A stretch of DNA of 64,000 nucleotides from Bernardetia sp. MNP-M8 (GCF_037126285.1 NZ_CP147012.1:1054001-1118000); one strand, 5' to 3'; positions 27,836-37,334 are shown, numbered from the stretch's first letter. A program made the numbers and translations. The notes: generated by a model not told the origin, from the letters alone.

Positions 27836-28507
27836 TTATTGATTTTCTTCTATTCTTTTTTTATACTCTTGATAATGTTCTGACTCTTTATATTCTTCTC
27901 TCAAAATTCCTTTGGTTACATACATATTCCAAATTCCTTTTTGTTTGGCTCTTGCTTTTTCTTGTAGTTTTTCAAACTCTTTTGCAAATTTGATAGTGAA
28001 AGCATGATTTCTAATCCAGCCATAGCCTTGTTTTAAAAGTGTAGCATTGAGACACTCACCTGAAGGAAAGTAAATATATGCCAAATGCTTGTCAAATTTA
28101 TCAAATAATTGCTCATCAAAAAGTAAAATTATATCTTTATTTTTTGTCAGTCTTTCTTCTGTGTAAGCCAATGCTTCCTTGCCAAAAGGAGCTTCATCAA
28201 TATAAAGAGAAGCACGACTTTCAGGTGTATCTACACCAATCAGACGGACAGTCCAAGTAGTTTCATTTTCAGCATTTACCGAAAGAGTCTTTGAACTTTG
28301 ATTTTGTTGTGTACCTTTTTCGGGAACTTCTACCACAATCGTATCTCCTTCCAAAACTTCTAAAACGGTTGTTTTGACTGCTTTATCCGAAAAATTAATC
28401 ATCAAAAAAAGCATGATTTTTTTACGAAAAAAAAGCAGAACTACCACTACCACAAGTAATGTAGCCAAAACTCCTCCATACAAAATATAATTGATTGGTT
28501 CTTCCAT
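27836..28507 (-). CDS. Membrane-anchored thermonuclease (SNase-like) protein
   Basis: The start at 28507 (MEEPINYILYGGVLATLLVV) gives 223 residues and places an N-terminal TM anchor first; an upstream ATG at 28543 is possible. After the anchor comes an SNase fold: VLEVLEGDTIVVEV, RLIGVDTPESR (catalytic Arg and Asp positions), FGKEALAYTEERL, DKFDKHLAYIYFPSGECLNA and GYGWIRN. Members cleave DNA or RNA using calcium. The active domain should lie outside the cytoplasmic membrane, though orientation is inferred. Part of a minus-strand run with rsmG and the glycosyltransferase. Confidence 0.88.
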   Translation of the reverse strand: MEEPINYILYGGVLATLLVVVVVLLFFRKKIMLFLMINFSDKAVKTTVLEVLEGDTIVVEVPEKGTQQNQSSKTLSVNAENETTWTVRLIGVDTPESRASLYIDEAPFGKEALAYTEERLTKNKDIILLFDEQLFDKFDKHLAYIYFPSGECLNATLLKQGYGWIRNHAFTIKFAKEFEKLQEKARAKQKGIWNMYVTKGILREEYKESEHYQEYKKRIEENQ

Positions 28508-28624
28508 TTTACAAACTCTATAAACAACACTAAAAATAAACAAAGACAGAATTAGACAATTTTGTCAAAAATAAGCATTTCATTACAGATTAAGCAATGA
28601 TTTAGAAATTAAATTGCTAAAATC

Positions 28625-29578
28625 TTATTGGTCTGTTTGCTTATTTTCAATTTCTGCATTCGTTTCAGCCACAAAGTAAAGAGGACGCTGTTTGACATCT
28701 GTATTTATGCGACTGATATATTCGCCAATAATTCCTAAACTAATAAGTTGAACACCTCCCAAAAACATAATACTGACCATAATAGAAGACCAACCACTCA
28801 CATAACCATCAACTACAAAATATTTGGCAATAAACGAATAAATTATCATCAAAAATGCAATGGCAGACACCACAAATCCAGAAACAGTTACGAATTTTAT
28901 AGGCACATTCGAAAAAGCAGTAATTCCATTTAGAGCTAGATTTATCATTTTTTTATATGAATATCCTGTAACTCCTGCATTTCTTTCAGCTCTATCATAT
29001 TCTACGTAGGTTTGATTAAAGCCAATCCAAGCAATTTGTCCACGCAAAAACTTATGATTTTCTTTCATTTGGCAAAGTCCCTCTACTACTCTTCTATCCA
29101 TAATTCTGAAATCACCTGTATCGACAGGAATAGGAAAAGAAGTAATTTTGGAAAGCAAACGATAAAAAGTTTTGGCAGTCAGTTTTTTCATATATCCTTC
29201 TCCTGCTCTTGCTCTTCGCTTGGCGTAAACCACTTGATAGCCTTCTTTGAGCTTTTCCCACATCGGTTCTATAAGTTCGGGTGGGTCTTGCAAATCAGCA
29301 TCAATAATAACAACGGTTTGTCCTTTGCAATAATCTAAACCAGCCGAAACAGCAATCTGATGACCAAAATTTCGGCTCAAATCAATGAATTTTACATTAT
29401 CATCTTCAAGAGAAAGTTTTTTTACGAGTTCTAACGAATCATCTTTACTTCCATCATTTATAAAAATAAGTTCATACGTCTTTGCCAAATTAGAAACTAC
29501 TTTAGTAAGTCTTTCATGAAGCAAATGAATATTTAGAGATTCATTGTAGATAGGAATAATGACAGAAAGCTCAATCAT
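28625..29578 (-). CDS. GT2 polyisoprenyl-phosphate glycosyltransferase (GtrB/DPM1-like)
   Basis: A 317-residue protein: GT-A fold (about 1-225) with ELSVIIPIYNESLNIHLLHE, FINDGSKDDSLELV, the metal-binding DADLQDPPELI and DTGDFRIMDRRVV, then two TM helices (about 232-258 and 268-292). Enzymes of this type move a hexose from UDP- or GDP-sugar to undecaprenyl phosphate at the inner membrane for later transfer to glycans or lipopolysaccharide. The acceptor and sugar are not known. A promoter-like TTG-N22-TACTTTTG lies upstream (29624-29656). Confidence 0.93.
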   Translation of the reverse strand: MIELSVIIPIYNESLNIHLLHERLTKVVSNLAKTYELIFINDGSKDDSLELVKKLSLEDDNVKFIDLSRNFGHQIAVSAGLDYCKGQTVVIIDADLQDPPELIEPMWEKLKEGYQVVYAKRRARAGEGYMKKLTAKTFYRLLSKITSFPIPVDTGDFRIMDRRVVEGLCQMKENHKFLRGQIAWIGFNQTYVEYDRAERNAGVTGYSYKKMINLALNGITAFSNVPIKFVTVSGFVVSAIAFLMIIYSFIAKYFVVDGYVSGWSSIMVSIMFLGGVQLISLGIIGEYISRINTDVKQRPLYFVAETNAEIENKQTDQ

Positions 29579-29623
29579 GGAAATGATGAATTATTGATTG
29601 TAAATGATGAATGAATGCAAATA

Positions 29624-29656
29624 CAAAAGTACGGATTGTTTTTTTATTAGAATCAA
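29624..29656 (-). promoter_or_regulatory. Predicted promoter for the GT2 gene
   Basis: On the minus strand TTG (29654-29656), 22 nt, then TACTTTTG (29624-29631), 46 bp before the start codon. Confidence 0.45.
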
Positions 29657-29735
29657 TTAAATCGGTAGTGTTCCATTCTGAATACTATTAAATATTTTCT
29701 CTCAGCTTCTTTGGTTTAGTTATTAAAAAAACCTT

Positions 29736-30090
29736 TTACCTTTTCAAAATATGCAAATATTCCATTGTTGCGTTGGCTTTGTGTTCTCTGTTGATGTCTT
29801 TATCAGCTTTGAAACGTTGGTATTCTGTTTTTTCTAACGAGTATGAACCGTATTTATTCATTATTCTTTTTATAGTTTCTAAGTTCATCAAACCTTCATT
29901 GTTGTAGCTTAAAAAGATAAACTCAAAATCTGCATTTTTTATTAATTCTTCAAAAGCAGTTTCTACTTCATTTTTTTTGCAATATTTCGAACGCTCATAT
30001 TCTCTCAAACCTGTTTTTCCTTTGGGTTCAAAAAATGATAACTTGCCTTGTACTGACGAGCATTATAGGATGGCTTTAAATAGAAAATAA
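29736..30090 (-). pseudogene. Broken 3' copy of the adjacent DNA adenine methylase
   Basis: The 3' 290 bp (29744-30033) match 31918-32207 of the intact methylase at all but two positions seen (Asn for Ser in IMNKYG). Upstream the copy is diverged. The catalytic DPPY box reads KPSY in the segment FYLKPSYNARQYKASYHFLN, where the intact gene has LYLDPPYNARQYGANYHLLN. A 28-bp deletion between two TTTTGAA repeats shifts the frame just after this. An ATG-started 90-residue frame (29736-30008) survives but lacks all catalytic parts. Confidence 0.85.
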
Positions 30091-30193
30091 ATTTTTATTG
30101 AAAAAAAAGCAACTATCTTTAAATTATTGTGTCTATAAAACAAATAAACTTTAATTCTAAAGCACAAGAATTAATTACATACATTGAAAAAAC

Positions 30194-31429
30194 ATGAAAA
30201 ATACAATCTTTCTATTATTTATCGGAATTATGATTGCCTCTTGTAATCAAAAAACAAATTCAACAAAAGAATCAACAGAATTAACAGAAAAGAATACACT
30301 TACAGCAGATTCACTAACAAATGAGTTGAATGAAATTTATAAAAGAGGGTATATAAATGGATTTTCTGTAGCTATAGTAAATCCGAATGAAAAACTTTAT
30401 CAGAACGGTTTCGGATATGCTAATATTGAAGATAAAAAAGAATATACTGAAAATACAATTCAAAATATTGCCTCTATTTCTAAAATTTCTATTGCAGTTG
30501 CACTTCTCAAAGCCAAAGAAATGGGATTATTAGAACTGGATGATGCAATCAATAAACACTTACCTTTTGAAGTTTTGAATCCTTATTTTCCTAATGAAGA
30601 AATTACAATTAGACAGTTAGCTACACATACATCTTCCATTGTTGATTCGGATTTCTACTGGGAAAAAGTTTATGTATTAAAAGATAAATTAAGTGATGAG
30701 CAAGCCAAAAATAAAGAGTTTGTAGATTTTTTTAATACTCCAGATAGCTACCTTCCATTGTCGGAGTTTCTTGAAAAAATGTTGCATAAGGATTCAGAAT
30801 GGTTTAAAAAAGAAACTTTTGCAAACAGAAAACCAGGAGAGTTTAATGAGTATAGCAATATAGGAGCTGCTTTATGTGCTTTAGTTATAGAATCTGCAGC
30901 TAAGACTCCTTTCAATGAATTTACTAAAAAACATATTTTCACACCTTTAGAAATGAATTCTACAGGATGGTTTTTTGATGAGGTTGATTTGGATAAATTT
31001 TCTAAACTCTACATTGATAAGACAGAACTTCCTCATTATATCGGACTCACTTATCCAGATGGACATCTGATAACTTCAAGTAGTGATTTAGCTAAGTTAT
31101 TAGAAGAACTCATAAAAGGATATTCTGGTAATGGAACTTTACTCAATAAAGATAGTTACTCAGAGCTATTTAAATCGCAATTAGAAAAAAAGCATTTTGA
31201 AGAAGGAGATAATGATAATGTTGGAATATTTATTGAAAAACTTATTACACGAAATGTCATTGGGCATAGTGGAAGCGACCTAGGTGTTTTTACTTTAATG
31301 TTTTTTGACCCAGAAAAAAAAATAGGACGAATATTAATTAAGAACACAGAAAGTGAGAGTGATGAAGCAAATCAAGCGTTTTGGGATGTTTGGAATACAC
31401 TTGAAAAATATCAAGATAGATTAGAATAA
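30194..31429 (+). CDS. Serine hydrolase lipoprotein (beta-lactamase/class C PBP fold)
   Basis: A 411-residue protein with lipobox Cys17 (MIASC), so a membrane-anchored periplasmic protein. Penicillin-recognition motifs are present: S94-x-x-K97 (SISK), Y220-S-N222 and HSG at 358-360 replacing KTG. The domain text (QNIASISKISIAVALLKAKE, ITIRQLATHTSSI) is typical of the AmpC-like esterase/peptidase group, which includes D-aminopeptidases, esterases and non-lactamase homologues. Beta-lactam resistance cannot be assumed. It and the next small gene lie between 290-bp direct repeats of the methylase 3' end. Confidence 0.9.
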   Translation: MKNTIFLLFIGIMIASCNQKTNSTKESTELTEKNTLTADSLTNELNEIYKRGYINGFSVAIVNPNEKLYQNGFGYANIEDKKEYTENTIQNIASISKISIAVALLKAKEMGLLELDDAINKHLPFEVLNPYFPNEEITIRQLATHTSSIVDSDFYWEKVYVLKDKLSDEQAKNKEFVDFFNTPDSYLPLSEFLEKMLHKDSEWFKKETFANRKPGEFNEYSNIGAALCALVIESAAKTPFNEFTKKHIFTPLEMNSTGWFFDEVDLDKFSKLYIDKTELPHYIGLTYPDGHLITSSSDLAKLLEELIKGYSGNGTLLNKDSYSELFKSQLEKKHFEEGDNDNVGIFIEKLITRNVIGHSGSDLGVFTLMFFDPEKKIGRILIKNTESESDEANQAFWDVWNTLEKYQDRLE

Positions 31430-31496
31430 AAATTTGTACAAACAAAAACAATTCAATGTTATTTTATACAAGACTCTACTCAACAAATAGAAAAAT

Positions 31497-31904
31497 ATGA
31501 AAAACTACCTAACATTACTTTTGCTTCTAATTTCTTTATCTGCTTTCGGACAAAACTTAGATAAGTGTGGAAATGATGATAATCCAGAACTCTCACAAGT
31601 AGAATCTGAATTTCTCAATAGTTATTTTTCTGACCAAAACATTGACTTTACTGGTAAAAAAGTAATTTTTGTAACTGGTTCATCAGGTAAAGACATAACA
31701 ACAAAATCTGATTATTTTAATGCCATAAAAGAATTTGATGAAGGAGAACGCAAAATTGCAACTCGTATTTTTTACTTAAATGAACAACAAAAAATTGATA
31801 CTGGAAGATATGATATCATAATAACTTATTGGGTTAAGGTTGTTTTTAGTGATAAAGCCAAACAGAAAATTGTAAAAAGGGCAAGTAGAAAAAATAAAGG
31901 ATAG
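31497..31904 (+). CDS. Small secreted hypothetical protein
   Basis: A 135-residue protein with a signal peptide (MKNYLTLLLLLISLSAFGQ, cleavage after residue 19). The mature chain is polar, with one Cys (DKCGNDD), a strand-helix-strand core (KKVIFVTGSSGKDITTKSDY) and a basic C-terminus (KQKIVKRASRKNKG). No family is recognised. It lies 67 bp after the serine hydrolase on the same strand, perhaps cotranscribed, and converges on the methylase with only 5 bp between stops. Confidence 0.6.
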   Translation: MKNYLTLLLLLISLSAFGQNLDKCGNDDNPELSQVESEFLNSYFSDQNIDFTGKKVIFVTGSSGKDITTKSDYFNAIKEFDEGERKIATRIFYLNEQQKIDTGRYDIIITYWVKVVFSDKAKQKIVKRASRKNKG

Positions 31905-31909
31905 AAATA

Positions 31910-32950
31910 TCACTTCCTCAAAATATGCAAATATTCCATTGTTGCGTTGGCTTTGTGTTCTCTGTTGATGTCTTTATCAGCTTTGAAACGTTGGTATTCT
32001 GTTTTTTCTAACGAGTATGAACCGTATTTGCTCATTATTCTTTTTATAGTTTCTAAGTTCATCAAACCTTCATTGTTGTAGCTTAAAAAGATAAACTCAA
32101 AATCTGCATTTTTTATTAATTCTTCAAAAGCAGTTTCTACTTCATTTTTTTTGCAATATTTCGAACGCTCATATTCTCTCAAACCTGTTTTTCCTTTGGG
32201 TTCAAAATTATCATAAAGCGCAATCGTATTCAAAAGATGGTAGTTTGCACCATACTGACGAGCATTATACGGTGGGTCTAAATATAGAATATCGCCCTTT
32301 ATTTTCTTTATTAGTTCGTTTGCATCTTCTTTGAAAACTTGATTCTCTTGGTTATGTCCATTTTGAGGTTTTGGAAAGTGAGCAGGAGAAAAAACTAGAT
32401 TTTTTTGAGCTGATTTTTTGAGTTGTTTTAAAAATGCGCCATACACAGAAGCTGTATTTGCTATTTTATCAGCACTTTCTAAAAGAGAAGCCAAAAGAAA
32501 GAAATATTCACTTTGAAAAACAAAATTATTTAACTTCCATTCTTCCACTTTCTTTCTAATTACATCAATTTTTTTTCCATTATCGTCGCTAAAATAAAGT
32601 CGTTCACTTCCACTTCCTTGACAATAGTTTTTATAAATAAAACCGTCTTTTTGTTCTTTTATAGATAAACTGTTCAATTCTTCTATCAAAAAAACAATTC
32701 TTTCATTCGGAATAGCTTTTGTATTTTCTATATAATTTTTAAGTAAAACATAACTATATGGTTCTAAATCATTTGCAATAATTTGATTTACAAATGGTTT
32801 TAGTTTTCTACTAATGATTCCTGTTCCTGCAAAAAGTTCTGCAAAAATGGTTTGAGAGAGAGGTTTTGAAGGATTTGATTTATTATATTTTTCAGTAATA
32901 GTTTCTATTATCCAATCTGAAAGACGAAGTTTTGAGCCGATGTAATTCAT
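31910..32950 (-). CDS. D12-class N6-adenine DNA methyltransferase
   Basis: A 346-residue Dam/D12-like enzyme. It opens MNYIGSKLRLSDWI, has the SAM-binding FAGTG at 40-44 and the catalytic DPPY at 225-228, followed by NARQYGANYHLLNT. The target-recognition region between them (about 70-215) is unlike classic Dam. It transfers a methyl group to N6 of adenine in an unknown site. No cognate restriction endonuclease is visible beside it, so it may be an orphan regulator or protective enzyme. Its last 290 bp are duplicated at 29744-30033. Confidence 0.9.
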   Translation of the reverse strand: MNYIGSKLRLSDWIIETITEKYNKSNPSKPLSQTIFAELFAGTGIISRKLKPFVNQIIANDLEPYSYVLLKNYIENTKAIPNERIVFLIEELNSLSIKEQKDGFIYKNYCQGSGSERLYFSDDNGKKIDVIRKKVEEWKLNNFVFQSEYFFLLASLLESADKIANTASVYGAFLKQLKKSAQKNLVFSPAHFPKPQNGHNQENQVFKEDANELIKKIKGDILYLDPPYNARQYGANYHLLNTIALYDNFEPKGKTGLREYERSKYCKKNEVETAFEELIKNADFEFIFLSYNNEGLMNLETIKRIMSKYGSYSLEKTEYQRFKADKDINREHKANATMEYLHILRK

Positions 32951-33023
32951 TTTTATTGAAATAACTAGTTCAAGCGTCGACGCTTAAACCAGTTATCGAT
33001 ACTTGAATCAGTTATTAAAAACC

Positions 33024-34271
33024 TTATTTTATTAGCAAATAGATGAGTAAAGCCAAATTGATTAGCATTCCGACAAAGGTAATGATTTGAAACGTACTAA
33101 TTTTTTCTAATTTATCCAGTTTTGATTTTTGTAGCGTTAGCTCTTCTGAAATTTGTTCTCTGATTGGAATAATTGCTTCATTTTGAGCCTTTTGTAATGA
33201 TACCAATTGATTTTTCTGTTGCAAAGAAATTTCTTCTTCTAACTTTATTTGGTTTTGATTATAGCTTTTACTTTGCAAATCAAATTTATTCTCTAAATTC
33301 TCTTTTATTTCTTTAAATTCTTTGCTTTGGTTGTCATAAATAAACTTCAATGCCTTTTTCTGATAATCGGCAAAGGTATCAAACTGATTTTTTTGGTTTT
33401 CTTGTACACTTGTTTGGGCTTCTTTTAAAAATTCAGATTGATTATAGATTTCTCGTTCTTGATTTTCCAAGTTTGTTCCTATTGTATCAAACTGCATTTG
33501 GAATTCACTCATTTTATCCAAAACAGTCTTAAACTGGGTATATGTTTTTTCCAGTTTTTCAAAAAGTGTGTTTGCTTGAATATGCAGAGCTTGATTTTCT
33601 TGTTGAATTGTATCAATTTTCAAGACTAACATTTTTTCTAATTCTTCATCACGTTCTTTTGTATGTGAGGTAAAATCAGAAAGATTCATTTTGATTCTCT
33701 TTGTAGCTCGCTCATAAAACCCAGTAGCTTGATTTTCCAGTTTTTCCAACTGTGTGGATAATGTATGCGAAGTAAGCGAATAAAAATCTTCGTTTTTCTG
33801 CGTGAGTGCAGTCAAACGATTTTGTATTCTTTCTGTTGTTTCTAAATAAAATTTTTCGTGATTGGCGTTTAAGTTATCTGTTTTTTGCACAAGCAAATCC
33901 TGTGTTTGTTCGTAAAATGCTTTATTTTGAGATTTTACTTCTTTCAAATGCGCTTCTATAGATGCTGTTTGCTCATCTAATTCGTCTCTAGTTTGCTTGA
34001 TTTGACTTTCAGCTTGTTCTATTTTTTGATTGGTTGCTTGAAGTGCTGAAACCGAATCTGTATTTTGCTTAGAAATAGAGATTATTTTTTGGTCTAGCAG
34101 ATTTTCATAGCTTTCTAGTTGTAGTCGCAGTTTTTCAAAAAGCTCTAAATTTTGTCTGTAATTTTCCTCTGTTTTTTCGGCTTTTGCATAGACTTCCGTC
34201 AAAGAATTTAGCGTTGTACTTTGAGTTTGAAGTTCCGAAATGGTGTTTTGTAACTGTTCTAAATGCGACAT
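33024..34271 (-). CDS. Long coiled-coil protein with C-terminal TM anchor
   Basis: A 415-residue protein, coiled coil from about residue 3 to 385 (Gln/Glu/Lys/Leu heptads, for example LQNTISELQTQSTTLNSLTE), ending in one TM helix (about 394-415, TFVGMLINLALLIYLLI). It is tail-anchored, with the coil presumably cytoplasmic. Such proteins serve as scaffolds or tethers. There is no known enzymatic motif and no clear family. It follows the methylase start by 74 bp on the same strand and could be cotranscribed with it, but a functional link is not shown. Confidence 0.75.
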   Translation of the reverse strand: MSHLEQLQNTISELQTQSTTLNSLTEVYAKAEKTEENYRQNLELFEKLRLQLESYENLLDQKIISISKQNTDSVSALQATNQKIEQAESQIKQTRDELDEQTASIEAHLKEVKSQNKAFYEQTQDLLVQKTDNLNANHEKFYLETTERIQNRLTALTQKNEDFYSLTSHTLSTQLEKLENQATGFYERATKRIKMNLSDFTSHTKERDEELEKMLVLKIDTIQQENQALHIQANTLFEKLEKTYTQFKTVLDKMSEFQMQFDTIGTNLENQEREIYNQSEFLKEAQTSVQENQKNQFDTFADYQKKALKFIYDNQSKEFKEIKENLENKFDLQSKSYNQNQIKLEEEISLQQKNQLVSLQKAQNEAIIPIREQISEELTLQKSKLDKLEKISTFQIITFVGMLINLALLIYLLIK

Positions 34272-34424
34272 TTATTGAGTGATAAATTATTAGTGATTAG
34301 TGATAAACGAATGCAAAATACTAATTCATTTACAATTTATTAAAGTAGCAAACCTTTTTTCAAAAAACAAAATAAAATTCTATAAATCTATTTTTTCTTC
34401 TACAATTTTATTCTAAAAAAAATA

Positions 34425-34796
34425 TTAAGGTTGCCAAAGTTCAATTTTGTTGCCTTCTATATCCAGAATATGAACAAATTTTCCATAATCAAAACTTTCT
34501 ATTTCATCAAGAATAGTAACTCCTTCTTCTTTCAAAACTTCGACTAGCTTTTCTAAATCTTCAACTCTATAATTAATCATAAAGTCTTTTTTAGAAGGTT
34601 CAAAATAGGTCGTTTTTTCATCAAAAGGACACCATTGTGTAGAGCCTTTTTGGGTAGCATCTTCGGCTTGATGCCATTCAAAGCTCGTTCCATAGTCATT
34701 TGTATCAAACCCTAGATGTTTTTTGTACCATGCTTTCATGGCTTTAGGATTTTGACACTTAAAAAATACTCCTCCAATACCTGTAACTCGTTTCAT
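34425..34796 (-). CDS. VOC (glyoxalase/bleomycin-resistance) family protein
   Basis: A 123-residue single-domain VOC protein: GIGGVFFKCQNPKAMKAWYK, HLGFDTNDYGTSFEW, MINYRVEDLEKLVEVLKEEG and KFVHILDIEGNKIELWQP. The paired beta-alpha-beta-beta-beta modules and the terminal GNKIELWQP (metal-ligand Glu) are typical. The family covers lyases, isomerases and drug-binding proteins, and the substrate is unknown. It lies 17 bp downstream of the CorA gene, so the two probably share a transcript. Confidence 0.88.
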   Translation of the reverse strand: MKRVTGIGGVFFKCQNPKAMKAWYKKHLGFDTNDYGTSFEWHQAEDATQKGSTQWCPFDEKTTYFEPSKKDFMINYRVEDLEKLVEVLKEEGVTILDEIESFDYGKFVHILDIEGNKIELWQP

Positions 34797-34813
34797 TTTT
34801 GTTTTTTGTTAAA

Positions 34814-35794
34814 TCAAAACCATTTTTTCTGTTTAAAATAAATTATAATTCCGACTGTAATAACAGACATTACACCCAATAAAACATAATAACCATTCTG
34901 TGTTTCAAGTTCGGGAATATTTTTAAAATTCATTCCATAAATTCCTGCCAAAAATGTCAGAGGAATAAAGATAACAGAGAAAATAGTAAGTGTTTTCATT
35001 ACTTCATTCAAACGGTGTCCTTGAATACTAAAAACAAGGTTTAGACTGCTTTCAAGTGTTTGGAGTTCGAAGTCAATATCTGTAATTAAGTCGTTGGTTT
35101 GTTCTTTTAGTTCTGAAAAATAACTATTTTTTATGTATTTATTTTTTACTTTTTCTAAACGTAAAAGTGTAGTTCGTAAACTGTTTGCTGATTTTTTAAA
35201 TTTTAAAAGGTTGCGTCTTTGTTTTTCAATTTGATTGGTAAACTCTGGTGTTGGTTTTACTTTGGTTGTGTCTAGCATTTCAGAATACATTTCGATATAA
35301 TTCTGATTCGTTTCATAATAATTATCAATAATTGATTCTATCAGAAGAAAAAGCAAATAATCAGATTTCTTTTTTCTTATTAATCCTTTATTATCTCTAA
35401 TTCGCTCTCTAATCCAACCAAAATAATCTCCTTTTTGCTCTTGAATACTCCACACAAAATCAGAAGAAACAATAAAAAACATTTGTTCTGAATCTAAAGA
35501 ATCATTTTCTGTTTTTAATACTCTGATTGAAACAAAAAGTAAATCTTCTAACTCAATCACTTTATTAGATTGCTCATCATCTTTTATTAACTTCAACAAA
35601 AAATCATCTAACTTATTTTGAATAATTACTTGTCTTAATTGGTCTTCATACTCCATTCCATAAGTATTTATCCAACGTATAAGACCATCTTTTTCAGATG
35701 TAATTACGTGCTCTATTTTTTCATAATTACCTGTCTTATAATCAGTTTCATTGTACTGAATGAGCGTAGTATTTTCTAAAAATGTTTTTGGCAT
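34814..35794 (-). CDS. corA: CorA-family divalent-cation transporter
   Basis: A 326-residue protein. The N-terminal soluble funnel domain (about 1-260) is followed by two C-terminal TM helices (about 267-287 and 298-318), with the selectivity motif GIYGMNF between them (GMN near residues 287-290) and a basic end (KQKKWF). CorA pentamers move Mg2+, with some members carrying Co2+, Ni2+ or Zn2+. The large acidic cytoplasmic part fits. The VOC gene follows 17 bp downstream. Confidence 0.92.
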   Translation of the reverse strand: MPKTFLENTTLIQYNETDYKTGNYEKIEHVITSEKDGLIRWINTYGMEYEDQLRQVIIQNKLDDFLLKLIKDDEQSNKVIELEDLLFVSIRVLKTENDSLDSEQMFFIVSSDFVWSIQEQKGDYFGWIRERIRDNKGLIRKKKSDYLLFLLIESIIDNYYETNQNYIEMYSEMLDTTKVKPTPEFTNQIEKQRRNLLKFKKSANSLRTTLLRLEKVKNKYIKNSYFSELKEQTNDLITDIDFELQTLESSLNLVFSIQGHRLNEVMKTLTIFSVIFIPLTFLAGIYGMNFKNIPELETQNGYYVLLGVMSVITVGIIIYFKQKKWF

Positions 35795-35874
35795 ATTGTT
35801 TTTTTGAATTGTAGTATAATATGTATCTTTTCCCTACACTAATTTTCATTTATTCTAAAATCTGATTTCTAAAT

Positions 35875-36045
35875 TTATTCTATAAAAACCTCTTCTTTTC
35901 TATCTCTAGTTATGCTGACTTTAAAAGCATCATCCATATTACAATATAATTTCCTGCTTGGATATACCGAATGATTTTATTTAGATTGACAATATACGAA
36001 CGATGAGAGCGAAAAAATAAGAATAAACTAAATTTCACTAAAAAT
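35875..36045 (-). pseudogene. Remnant of a LytTR DNA-binding domain
   Basis: On the minus strand the frame reads LFLFFRSHRSYIVNLNKIIR, then YIQAGNYIVI. After one frameshift it continues as MDDAFKVSITRDRKEEVFIE and stops (35875-35877). FFRSHRSYIVNLNKI is the signature of the LytTR domain of LytR/AlgR-type response regulators. The sequence before FF is degraded and has an in-frame stop, and no receiver domain is present. It is a decayed two-component regulator tail. The rest of the gap 35795-36120 is empty. Confidence 0.75.
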
Positions 36046-36120
36046 ATTTGAAGTACATTGATTTGTTTACAAGTAAATAGAAAAGTTTCTCAGACTTGTA
36101 TTATATTCTAGATTTAGATT

Positions 36121-37104
36121 TTAAAAAATGGAATTTCTTTTTGTATCAGAGTCTGTACTTTTATTAAAAATTCGAATTCCTACAAGAACTTCATTTGTTG
36201 TTCCTAATGAATTAAAATTATTCTCATTACTTTTTATAAAACTTGAAAACTCATACGAGTAAGCAATATCTAACCAAGAAGTAATGCGAGTTCCTAGAAA
36301 AGTCTGAACAGCTCTTTTATGACGGTAATTGGCTGCCACCCAAATCAAATCAGTATAAGATAGTTTTGTATTCAAATCCCAGTTCATATCTGTTGTTTTG
36401 TTGATACTCATCAAAAAAGAAGGAGATAAAACAAAATTTTCACTTAAATTTATAACTGTTCCTGCTGATAAGTTATAATAACGCTCCAAATTATCAGTGG
36501 TATTTTGTCCTATATTTACATTATTTTCGAATAATTGATAAACACCAAAACCACCAAAAAAACGGTCATTTTGTAGCCAAACACCTATATTTGCATCTGG
36601 AACTGTGCTCTGTTGATTGTTCTGAATAGCGTTATCATTTGGATTGTATAAAGTCGCCTTTGATGCGTCAAAGCCAATAGTTTTGAGTCCAAAACTAGCA
36701 CCAAAAGACATTCGAAGTCTAGAATTTGCATCCCATTCATCACGTTGTGAAAGTGTCAGATGATACGCATAACGAGCATAAATACCTGTTTCACTCCATA
36801 GTCCTGCTTCATTGTGATAGGTTTCTAATCCTGTGGCGTGATAAGCTGCTGATAAAACTTCTGTTTTGTTTTGAAAAAGTGGTGTTTGTGCCAAAAATGA
36901 AAAACTATTTGGAGCACCTTGTATTCCAGACCATTGTTTGCGATAGTTCATCTTTATATCTAAGGCATTTTCAGTTCCTAATGCAGCAGCATTAACGGTT
37001 GCCCAATTCCAAATATAATTTCCAGAATAAAGCGAATTTTGCGCTCTAAGAGAAGAAAAGGTCACAAAAGTAAAAAAAGATAAAAAAAGTAATCGATTTA
37101 TCAT
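36121..37104 (-). CDS. PorP/SprF-family type IX secretion membrane protein
   Basis: A 327-residue outer-membrane beta-barrel protein with a signal peptide (cleavage near LRAQN, residue 21). The family start is clear: LYSGNYIWNWATVNAAALGT, then MNYRKQWSGIQGAPNSFSFL. Repeated strands and a closing TNEVLVGIRIFN follow. PorP/SprF proteins assist T9SS export and cell-surface attachment of cargo such as gliding adhesins. Many Bacteroidota carry several copies, often beside a cargo gene. Here it stands alone, although two T9SS cargo genes lie elsewhere in the window. Confidence 0.9.
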   Translation of the reverse strand: MINRLLFLSFFTFVTFSSLRAQNSLYSGNYIWNWATVNAAALGTENALDIKMNYRKQWSGIQGAPNSFSFLAQTPLFQNKTEVLSAAYHATGLETYHNEAGLWSETGIYARYAYHLTLSQRDEWDANSRLRMSFGASFGLKTIGFDASKATLYNPNDNAIQNNQQSTVPDANIGVWLQNDRFFGGFGVYQLFENNVNIGQNTTDNLERYYNLSAGTVINLSENFVLSPSFLMSINKTTDMNWDLNTKLSYTDLIWVAANYRHKRAVQTFLGTRITSWLDIAYSYEFSSFIKSNENNFNSLGTTNEVLVGIRIFNKSTDSDTKRNSIF

Positions 37105-37334
37105 AGTTTCGTGATATTCAAAAGATGAGTTTAAAAATTATATATTATTTAGCTAAAAAAAAGTGTACTAGACCTCAATTTGTAATGAATTGATTTATAA
37201 AGAGTTTTTGCTTTTATTTACTTGAAAATACAAAAATAAAGCCTAATTTAGAGTTTGTTAAACCTTACACTATATACTTTTTTACTTTCTATTTATTCGA
37301 ATAGAAAAGCCTTCTATTTATAATAAAAACTAAT

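Noticed and set aside
29736-30008. 90-residue frame as a genuine small methylase-related gene
   Set aside because: It corresponds only to the C-terminal segment of the intact methylase, and the sequence ahead of it has a dead catalytic box and a frameshift.
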